NCBI GenBank assembly: GCA_050249235.1
Contig: JBFWQW010000047.1
Coordinates: forward strand, 1 to 21,238
Length of the DNA: 21,238 bases
Origin: JAEKLB01 sp050249235
GTDB lineage: Bacteria > Actinomycetota > Acidimicrobiia > Acidimicrobiales > CADCSY01
Reading direction: 5' to 3'
The translations under genes and the position numbers were made by a program. Under the pieces are notes generated by a model that saw only the letters and a program-made list of their open reading frames with translations, made no database searches and was not told the origin of the DNA. Shown piece by piece: positions 6,527 through 13,178 of this stretch; position 1 is the first letter of the stretch; every line of letters starts with the position of its first letter.

Positions 6527-7072
6527 GTGCGCCTGGGTATCGCCCACCACCTCGGCTGGGCCGTGGCCGTCACCGCCTCGGCCGACCACGACGTCGTCGA
6601 CCGGCGCCGGATCGAGCTGATCGAGCCGGGCATGCCCACCGCCCCGATCCACCACGAGGGCAAGCCCCTCGACGACGCCGGCGCGGCTGCGCTGGTGGCG
6701 CGGGCCCGGGCATCGGCGGCGCGGGCCAGCGCCGCCTCGCTGGACGAGCTGGTCGCCGGCCTCCCCGGCCCCGTCGTCTCCCTGTCGCTCCGAGCCTGGC
6801 CCCTCGACTTCCCCGACGACATCGCCGTCCAGCGCAGCATGCGCTACGAGGCCAAGGCCGACTCCGTCATGTACCGCCGGGTGCTGGCCGACCTCGCCCG
6901 GGCCCGGGGTTGGGAGCTCCACGTCTTCGACGCCAGGACGGTGGAGGACGACGCCGCGCGGATCCTCGGCGGGCGGGCGCACGACGTACTCCACGGGCCC
7001 CGGACGAGGCTGGGGCCGCCGTGGGCGAAGGACCATCGCCTCGCCCTCGCGGCAACGGTCCTGGCCGGCTGA
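6527..7072 (+). CDS. conserved-looking protein of unknown function
   Basis: 181 aa from GTG at 6527. I do not recognise a named family. The protein opens with a strand-like segment (RLGIAHHLGWAVAVTA), then VDRRRIELIEPG, a helical Ala/Arg-rich region, the well-formed segment VSLSLRAWPLDFPDDIAVQ, a helix with YRRVLADLARARGWELHVFDA, and the ending PPWAKDHRLALAATVLAG. The order of strands and helices faintly recalls RNase H/RuvC-like folds, but without their acidic residues; this is speculative. No signal peptide or membrane helix; probably cytosolic. The GTG was chosen because protein-like sequence begins there; no Shine-Dalgarno is present, but CAGACT lies 6 nt upstream. It is divergent from the hydrolase. 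The 264 bp after it, up to the LCP gene end, hold no gene I can support. Confidence 0.7.
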   Translation: MRLGIAHHLGWAVAVTASADHDVVDRRRIELIEPGMPTAPIHHEGKPLDDAGAAALVARARASAARASAASLDELVAGLPGPVVSLSLRAWPLDFPDDIAVQRSMRYEAKADSVMYRRVLADLARARGWELHVFDARTVEDDAARILGGRAHDVLHGPRTRLGPPWAKDHRLALAATVLAG

Positions 7073-7336
7073 CGGCGGCACAGGGTCCGGCGATCGCGCT
7101 CGACGGCCGGGGTGCCGTCACCGCCCGGCTCGTCGCCGCCGCCGAGGCCCCGACGTTCGTCGACGACCGCTGGGGGTCGGCGCTCGTGATCCGTCTCCGA
7201 GTTGGCGGTGTGGATGCAGCGAGGCGGGTCGCGGCTCGCAGGGACGCGGGACGACGCGGCCGTCCCGTACAACCGCGAGGACGAGGACGCCGCGAGCGGC
7301 GACATCCAGCCGCTCGAGCCATTCGCAGACGGGCCA

Positions 7337-8518
7337 CTAGCAATCGGCCTGCGGGGAGCCGACCGGTGACGGCGTCGTGGTCGTCGACGGGAGCAGGGGA
7401 CCCTCGGGGCCCGGGTCGGTCCCGGCCGGACCGACGGAACCGGCGGGGACCCGCTCGACGCCCCGGAACACGTCGAGGATCGCCTCCAGCTCCGCCCCCT
7501 TCGAGGGGTCGAGCTCGAGGACCTGCGCGCCGGTCCTCGGTCGGGTGACCGCGACCGTCGGGATCGCGAACTGGGCCGGCCCGCCCGACGTCAGCGAGCG
7601 GTAGCCCTCGGCCAGGTCCAAGAGGTCGTCGATCTCGATGGAGGCCGAGAGCACGACGCTCCTCTCAGCGACACCGACGAGCTCGTTGAGCTTCAAGGGG
7701 TTCAGGACGCCCGGTCCCACGACCTTGTCGACGGCCCGGCGGATGAAGTCCTGCTGCCGGGTGATCCGGCCGAGGTCGCTGGTGCGGTCGGCGACCCACG
7801 TTCCGTCCGGACGCTGGGTCTGGAAGTGGCGGCTCCGCACGTACTGCAGCGCCTGCTCGCCGTTCAGCTCCACGCAACCGGCCGAACCGATGTCGAGCCC
7901 GCTCACGTTGACCGCTGGCGACACCGAGGTGTCCAGGTCGCGCACCGGGCCGGGGAGGTGGATCGTCACGCCCCCGATGGCGTCGACCAGGTCCTCGAAC
8001 CCGAAGAAGTCGACCTGCGCGAAGTGATTGACGGGGATGCCGAAGTTCTGCCGGAGCGTGGCGATGAGGAGATCCGCGCCGCTCACCCCGGCGTCGGCAT
8101 CGCCGCGGAAGGCGACGTTGATCCGGTTCGGGCCCTTCCCCGGGATCTCCACCCAGAGGTCACGGGGGAACGAGAGCATCCAGGCCTGGTCGACCCGGGG
8201 ATCGACTCGCACCAGCATGACCACGTCCGAGTGGCCCGACCCGTCCGACGCCTCGACACCGCCGAAGCCATCCTCGTCCTCGCTGTCCGGCTCGACGGCG
8301 GCGCGGGTGTCGCTCCCCACGAGCAGGAAGTTCTGGGGGCCCAGCGCCTCCTCCGTCGCCTCGACCGCGGCATCGATCCGGGGGATGCGGTCAAAGCGCC
8401 ACCGGAAGTAACCGAGCCCACCGGCGCCGGCCAGGAAGGCAGCGATCAGCCCCACGTTGAAGGCGATCAGCAGTCGCTGTGGCCATGAACGGCGGCTGAC
8501 GGAGGCTCGGCTCGACAC
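7337..8518 (-). CDS. LytR-CpsA-Psr (LCP) family cell-wall glycopolymer ligase
   Basis: A 393-aa membrane-anchored LCP protein from GTG at 8518. A short basic cytoplasmic tail is followed by one transmembrane helix (about residues 16-38). The extracellular LCP domain shows NFLLVGSDTR (68-72), HSDVVMLVRVD (from 96), SFPRDLWVEIPG with Arg119/Asp120, NRIN (131-134), DFFGF with IGGV, and LNGEQALQYVRSRH followed by DLGRITRQQDF. These are the polyprenyl-phosphate and metal-binding signatures. The C-terminal 50 residues are a Pro/Ser/Thr-rich tail ending in Cys. LCP enzymes transfer glycopolymers from lipid carriers to peptidoglycan (arabinogalactan or teichoic-type polymers). There is no Shine-Dalgarno; TAGCGT lies 9 nt upstream. 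It follows treZ after 95 bp, but probably has its own promoter. Confidence 0.93.
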   Translation of the reverse strand: MSSRASVSRRSWPQRLLIAFNVGLIAAFLAGAGGLGYFRWRFDRIPRIDAAVEATEEALGPQNFLLVGSDTRAAVEPDSEDEDGFGGVEASDGSGHSDVVMLVRVDPRVDQAWMLSFPRDLWVEIPGKGPNRINVAFRGDADAGVSGADLLIATLRQNFGIPVNHFAQVDFFGFEDLVDAIGGVTIHLPGPVRDLDTSVSPAVNVSGLDIGSAGCVELNGEQALQYVRSRHFQTQRPDGTWVADRTSDLGRITRQQDFIRRAVDKVVGPGVLNPLKLNELVGVAERSVVLSASIEIDDLLDLAEGYRSLTSGGPAQFAIPTVAVTRPRTGAQVLELDPSKGAELEAILDVFRGVERVPAGSVGPAGTDPGPEGPLLPSTTTTPSPVGSPQADC

Positions 8519-8527
8519 GCGACGCCG

Positions 8528-8533
8528 ACGCTA
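8528..8533 (-). promoter_or_regulatory. -10 hexamer TAGCGT for the LCP gene
   Basis: Minus-strand TAGCGT fits TANNNT and ends 9 nt before the GTG at 8518, so transcription would begin at or just before the start codon. No -35 consensus is seen at 16-19 nt spacing. It separates the LCP gene from treYZ transcription. Confidence 0.4.
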
Positions 8534-8613
8534 CCGACCGGCCCCGGTGCGGGATCGGCGCGACGGCCCCTCGGCGGTAGGCGGAGCGGGACGAGGTAGG
8601 TCAGGCCCACGGC

Positions 8614-10344
8614 TCAGGTCAACTCGGATCGGAGGAGGATCACCGCCACCCCGTCGGCGGGCACGACCACCGCGTCGTGCTCCGACCGGACGGCCTCGGA
8701 CGAGGCCGCCAGCAGGCGGTGCGCCCCGCCGGCCGGGAGCCTGGCCTCGGTGGGGCCGAGGTTCGCCATCACCGACGCCGCACCCCGCCGGACGAGGAGC
8801 GTGGCCCGGTCCTCGTCGACCTCCACCGTGGTCCGGTCCGTCCGGGGGTCACCCAGGTCGGGCACGCGTCGGCGGAGCTCGATGAGCTGCCGGTACCAGC
8901 CGAGCATCTCGGCGTGCTCCTCCGCGGCCAGCTCCTCCCAGTCGAGCCTGGACGCCTCGAAGGTGGACGGGTCCTGGGGATCGGGGACGTCGGCCGGGTT
9001 CCACCCGAAGGCGCCGAACTCGTGCTGGCGACCTTCCGTCACGAGCCGCCCCAGCTCGCCGTCGTGGTCGGTGAAGTAGCGGAACGGGGTGGAGGCGGCC
9101 CACTCCTCGCCCTGGAAGAGCATCGGCGTGAACGGCGACGTGAGGAGCAGGGCGGCGGCGATCTTCAACCGACCCGGGCTCAAGAGCGCGCCCGATCGAT
9201 CGCCTGCGGCCCGGTTCCCGACCTGGTCGTGGTTCTGCGTCGAGACGACGAAGCGGTGACCGGCCAGCCCGGTCGGCGGGCGCCCGTGGTGCCGGCCACG
9301 GTACGACGACCAGGTGCCGTCGTGGACCCAGGCCTGGCGGAGCGCCTTGGCCAGCACCGCCAGGGGGCCGAAGTCCGCGTAGTACCCGTCCCGCTCGCCC
9401 GTGAGGCAGGCGTGCAGGGCGTGGTGCCAGTCGTCGGCCCACACCGCGTCGAGGCCGAAGCCGCCGGCGTCCCGGCTCCGGACGAGCCGGGGGTCGTTCC
9501 GGTCGTCCTCGGCGATCAGGAACAGCGGCCGCCCCGTGACGGCGGCCAGGGCGTCCACCGCCTCGGCCAGCTCCTCGAGCAGGTGCCAGGCCGACCGGTC
9601 CTGGATGGCGTGCACGGCATCCAGCCGCAGCCCGTCGGCCCGGTAGTCGCGCAGCCATGCCAGCGCGTTGTCGATGACGAAGCGCCGCACCTCGCGGCTC
9701 CCCGGTCCGTCGAGGTTGAGCCCCGCCCCCCAGCCGGTCCGGGCCGACCCCTCGTAGGGACCGAACGCGGGCAGGGTGTTGCCCGCGGGACCGAAGTGGT
9801 TGTAAACGACGTCGATCACCACCCCGATCCCGGTGGCGTGGCAGGCGTCGACCAGCCGCTTCAGGCCGTCCGGACCGCCGTAGGCGTGGTGCGGGGCGAA
9901 CAGGTCGACTCCGTCGTACCCCCAGCCCCGCTGCCCGGAGAACTCGGCGACGGGAAGGAGCTCGATGGCGTCGATGCCGAGGTCGACGAGGTGGGGCAGG
10001 CGGTCGATCACGGCGGTGAACGTGCCCTCGGCGGTGAAGGTGCCGACGTGGAGCTCGTAGAGCACCGCCCCCCGGAATGACAGCCCACGCCACGCCCCGC
10101 TGGCCCAGTCGAAGCCGTCGTGATCGACGACCTCGGACGGCCCGTCGACCCCCTCCGGCTGGGACGCCGAGCGCGGATCGGGCCTGGGCGGGCCGCCGTC
10201 GACGGCGAACGCGTACCGCTGGCCGGCCGCGAGCTCGACGCCCGCCCGCCACCAGCCCCGGTCGTCGCGCGCCATCGGCAGGCGGGTGCCGGCCACCACG
10301 ACCTCCACCCGGCCGGCATCGGGCGCCCAGACGGACGGCCTCAC
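8614..10344 (-). CDS. treZ: malto-oligosyltrehalose trehalohydrolase TreZ
   Basis: 576 aa, GH13. TreZ hydrolyses maltooligosyltrehalose made by TreY, releasing trehalose. An N-terminal beta-sandwich (VRPSVWAPDAGRVEVVV) is followed by the (beta/alpha)8 barrel with YELHVGTFTAEGTF, VIDVVYNHFGP, LRLDAVHAI (nucleophile Asp242), LIAEDDRND (acid/base Glu279) and STQNHDQVGN (Asp373), then MLFQGEEW and a C-terminal beta domain. The YELHVGTFT and SGQRGWGYDGVDLFAPHHAYGG stretches are typical of TreZ rather than GlgB. The GTG at 10344 was chosen over an upstream ATG because it overlaps the treY stop as GTGA and begins exactly at the conserved domain; the 33 extra residues upstream are Arg/Gly-rich treY antiphase sequence. 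Translation is probably coupled to treY. Confidence 0.96.
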   Translation of the reverse strand: MRPSVWAPDAGRVEVVVAGTRLPMARDDRGWWRAGVELAAGQRYAFAVDGGPPRPDPRSASQPEGVDGPSEVVDHDGFDWASGAWRGLSFRGAVLYELHVGTFTAEGTFTAVIDRLPHLVDLGIDAIELLPVAEFSGQRGWGYDGVDLFAPHHAYGGPDGLKRLVDACHATGIGVVIDVVYNHFGPAGNTLPAFGPYEGSARTGWGAGLNLDGPGSREVRRFVIDNALAWLRDYRADGLRLDAVHAIQDRSAWHLLEELAEAVDALAAVTGRPLFLIAEDDRNDPRLVRSRDAGGFGLDAVWADDWHHALHACLTGERDGYYADFGPLAVLAKALRQAWVHDGTWSSYRGRHHGRPPTGLAGHRFVVSTQNHDQVGNRAAGDRSGALLSPGRLKIAAALLLTSPFTPMLFQGEEWAASTPFRYFTDHDGELGRLVTEGRQHEFGAFGWNPADVPDPQDPSTFEASRLDWEELAAEEHAEMLGWYRQLIELRRRVPDLGDPRTDRTTVEVDEDRATLLVRRGAASVMANLGPTEARLPAGGAHRLLAASSEAVRSEHDAVVVPADGVAVILLRSELT

Positions 10345-12968
10345 CTCGCCCGTCCCAGCACGGCCACGGGGAAGTCGGCGAGCAGCGCGTCCGCCCGGCG
10401 CCTGCCACCGTCGTGGGAGGCGCCGCCCAGGACGTCGAGCCACCGTCCCTGCGGCAGGTCGACCGCGAGGTCGGGCCCGACCCCGTCGCGGACCGGGACC
10501 ACCACGACAAGGTCACCCCGGCTGAAGGCGAGGATGCCGTCCGGTCGGGCGCCGGTCACCGCGAGGGGCTCGTAGGTCGAGGAGCGGTAGGTCGCCGGCT
10601 CTCGCCGTCGGTGGGCGAGCAGCCGGCTGATCATCCACTGCTTGGGGATGCCCTCGTCGATCCGCCGGAGGGCGGCGCCGGCGTCGAGGCCGCGGGCGTC
10701 GGCCAGGGTCTGCCGCCGGAGGTCGAAGTCGACCGGCCGGCGGTTGTCGGGATCGACGAGGCTCGAGTCCCAGAGCTCGCTCCCCTGGTAGAGGTCGGGG
10801 ACGCCCGGACAGGTCAGGAGCAGGGCCGTCTGGGCCAGCGCCTTGCGCCGCCCCCGGCCCACGACGTCGTGCTGCGCGAGGAAGGCCTCGAGGTCGGTGA
10901 CGAAGCTCTCGTCGCCGAGGAGGGACCGCACGAAGGCGGACACGGCGTCCTCGTAGCCGGCCACCGGATCGGACCAGGAGGTGTGCACCTTCGCCTCCCG
11001 GACCGCCTTCAGCAGATAGGCGACCGCCCGGTCCGGCTCGAGCGGCCAGGCACCGACGAGGGTCTGGTACAGCAGGTAGGCCACGTTGCGCTCGGGCCAG
11101 CCGTCATGGCGGTGCCGCTCGTCCTGCTCGGACCACCGGTGCACGGCCCCGGCCCACTCGTCGACCAGCTCGGCGAGCACGTCGATCCGGGCCCGGACGT
11201 CCGCGCTGCGCTTCGTGTCGTGGGTGGCCAGGGTGAGCATCGTCTCGGGCCACCGTCGGGCGGTCGCCGCCGTGAGCCGGTGGAACTCGGCCGGCTCACG
11301 CCCGAACCGACCCGGGTCGCCGCCGACCTCGTTCAGGGAGACCAGGCGGTTGTAGCGGTAGAAGGCGGTGTCCTCGACCCCCTTGGCGGTGACGGGCGCG
11401 GTCAGCTGCTGGAGCCGCTGGCAGAGCTCGTCGGCGTCGCCGCCGGCCTGCTCGCCCCGGGCGACGGCCCCGATCAGGGCCAGGAGCTCCGGATCGACGT
11501 CGGGCCGCCGCCGTCCGGCCGCTTCCACCGCCTCGTCGATCCGCCGGCGGTCCTCGGCCCCCGGCGGTCGACCGGGCTCGACGTAGGTCCGGTAGACGGT
11601 GAAGGCGGCGACCACCTCCCGCAGGGCGTCGCGCAGCTCCCGCCGGGTGTGGTCCCGGTGCCGCCGCTCACCGTCGGCGACGGCGGCCAGCAGGCCCGTG
11701 ACCTGCTCGACCTCGGCCCGCAGCTCCTCCCGCATGATCTGGTGCTTCGACTCGTGGACCACCTCGTCGAACGTCGCCGGCTCACCGGTGAGCTCGGCGT
11801 AGAGATCGGTCATGGCCCGTTCGTTCTCGACCGCGACGAAGAGGTCGTTCACCCGGACGAGGAAGTCGTAGCCGGAGGTCCCTGCCACGGGCCACCGGTC
11901 CGGCAGACGCTCGTCCCCCAGGAGGATCTTCTCGACCACGGTGTACGTACCGCCCGTGGCCCGCGCCAAGCGGTCGAGATAGGAGGACGGGTCGCGCAGC
12001 CCGTCGATGTGGTCGATCCGCAACCCGGACACGGTGCCGTCGGCGACCAGCTCGAGCACGAGCCCGTGGGTCGCGTCGAAGACGTCGCCGTCCTCCACCC
12101 GCACGCCCACCAGCGACGCGATGTTGAAGAAGCGCCGGTGGTCCAGCTCCTCGCTCGCCGTCCGCCAGTGGGCCAGGCGGAAGTTCTGCCGGCGCAGCAG
12201 GTCGTCGAGGCGGTCCGGATCGCCGGCGACCCGGGCGAGCTCGTCGTCGACGGCCTCGGCGATGCCGTCCTGCTCGCACAGGCCGGCCAGCTCCGCGGCC
12301 AGGGCCAGCTTCCGGTCGTGCCGGCGCTGGATCGACCGGGGGTCGGCCAGGGCGGCGTGGGGCAGCGAGCCGAACGCCTCCGCGAGGCGGGCGAGCGGCG
12401 CCGAACCGGCCCGGCGGGCGGCCCGGGCGAGCATCCCGTCGAGGCTCCGGGGCGAGAGGGGCAGCACGTGCTCGTGGTACCGCACCACCACCGAGCCGCC
12501 GGTTCGCTCGAGGACGATCTCGCCGGACTCGATCACCCGCCCGTAGTGGTCGCCCAGCACCGGGGCGAGGACCGAGTAGGCCGCCTTCTCGGGACCGGCG
12601 AGCCAGTCGATGTCGAAGAAGCGGGCATAGGGGCTGGCAGGGCCGTTCTCGAGGACGTCCCACCACCACCCGTTGTCGGGGTGGGCCGCCATGTGGTTGG
12701 GGACGATGTCGAGCATCTGGCCCATCCCATGGGCCTGCAGGGCGGTCCCGAGCTCGACGTGGGCGGGGGGCCCACCCAGCTCGGTCCGGAGGTGCCGAGG
12801 GTCGACGACGTCGTAGCCGTGGGTGCTCCCGGGCACGGCATCGAAGGAGGGCGAGCAGTACACGTGGCTGATGCCGAGCTCGGCGAGGTAGTCGACGATC
12901 GCGGCGGCCGCCGCGAAGCCGAACCCGGGGTCGAGCTGCAGCCGGTAGGTGCTCAGCGGTGCCGACAC
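10341..12968 (-). CDS. treY: malto-oligosyltrehalose synthase TreY
   Basis: 875 aa, GH13 family. TreY converts the reducing-end alpha-1,4 bond of maltodextrin to the alpha,alpha-1,1 bond of trehalose. The N-terminus PLSTYRLQLDPGFGF is diagnostic, followed by LGISHVYCSPSF, STHGYDVVDP and VPNHMAAH. Catalytic residues by motif are Asp319 (LRIDHIDGL), Glu346 (VVEKILLGDERLP) and Asp584 (ATHDTKRSADVRAR). GVEDTAFYRYNRLVSLNEVGG and CPGVPDLYQGSE complete the signature. The protein belongs to the longer form of the family, with a helical insertion before Asp319. GTG at 12968 starts right at the conserved N-terminus; no Shine-Dalgarno is visible, and a hairpin lies 13-35 nt upstream. treX/glgX is not in the window, so debranching must come from elsewhere. 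Confidence 0.97.
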   Translation of the reverse strand: MSAPLSTYRLQLDPGFGFAAAAAIVDYLAELGISHVYCSPSFDAVPGSTHGYDVVDPRHLRTELGGPPAHVELGTALQAHGMGQMLDIVPNHMAAHPDNGWWWDVLENGPASPYARFFDIDWLAGPEKAAYSVLAPVLGDHYGRVIESGEIVLERTGGSVVVRYHEHVLPLSPRSLDGMLARAARRAGSAPLARLAEAFGSLPHAALADPRSIQRRHDRKLALAAELAGLCEQDGIAEAVDDELARVAGDPDRLDDLLRRQNFRLAHWRTASEELDHRRFFNIASLVGVRVEDGDVFDATHGLVLELVADGTVSGLRIDHIDGLRDPSSYLDRLARATGGTYTVVEKILLGDERLPDRWPVAGTSGYDFLVRVNDLFVAVENERAMTDLYAELTGEPATFDEVVHESKHQIMREELRAEVEQVTGLLAAVADGERRHRDHTRRELRDALREVVAAFTVYRTYVEPGRPPGAEDRRRIDEAVEAAGRRRPDVDPELLALIGAVARGEQAGGDADELCQRLQQLTAPVTAKGVEDTAFYRYNRLVSLNEVGGDPGRFGREPAEFHRLTAATARRWPETMLTLATHDTKRSADVRARIDVLAELVDEWAGAVHRWSEQDERHRHDGWPERNVAYLLYQTLVGAWPLEPDRAVAYLLKAVREAKVHTSWSDPVAGYEDAVSAFVRSLLGDESFVTDLEAFLAQHDVVGRGRRKALAQTALLLTCPGVPDLYQGSELWDSSLVDPDNRRPVDFDLRRQTLADARGLDAGAALRRIDEGIPKQWMISRLLAHRRREPATYRSSTYEPLAVTGARPDGILAFSRGDLVVVVPVRDGVGPDLAVDLPQGRWLDVLGGASHDGGRRRADALLADFPVAVLGRAR

Positions 12969-12981
12969 GACACGCGATCCA

Positions 12982-13004
12982 CTCGGTCGGCGCTCCCGAC
13001 CGGG
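12982..13004. promoter_or_regulatory. inverted repeat upstream of treY
   Basis: CGGTCGG (12984-12990) pairs with CCGACCG (12996-13002) around the loop CGCTC, extended outward by one G-U and one C-G pair. It sits 13 nt from the treY start codon, in the 210-bp divergent region shared with the HATPase-phosphatase gene. It could be an operator or a leader hairpin controlling treY translation. Confidence 0.35.
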
Positions 13005-13165
13005 CTCCTGCGGCTTGGATGTCGGCGGGCGGGCGCGGGGCGGCTCGGGAGACCCATGCCGGCCTGTCTACCCAGCGTCGGCAGCGCACGCGCCGGCCGA
13101 CGGTCGAGCCGGAGGGCGGGCCGGCGATCCGGCGCACCGTCGGAGGGCCCCGAGGCGTTCGTCGC

Positions 13166-13171
13166 TACCGT
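13166..13171 (+). promoter_or_regulatory. -10 hexamer TACCGT for the HATPase-phosphatase gene
   Basis: TACCGT fits TANNNT and is followed by 7 nt and then the GTG at 13179, the geometry of a leaderless actinobacterial transcript. No -35 consensus is seen. The element also supports the GTG as start over longer in-frame extensions. Confidence 0.5.
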
Positions 13172-13178
13172 CTCCCGG

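Noticed and set aside
8614..10344. Glycogen branching enzyme GlgB as identity for the GH13 protein
   Set aside because: TreZ-type motifs, the 4-bp overlap with treY and the 576-aa length favour TreZ.
10077..13178. Very long + strand open frame leading into the HATPase-phosphatase
   Set aside because: It runs antisense to treYZ and is Gly/Arg/Val-rich without domains. The TACCGT element and the conserved domain both mark GTG 13179 as the start.
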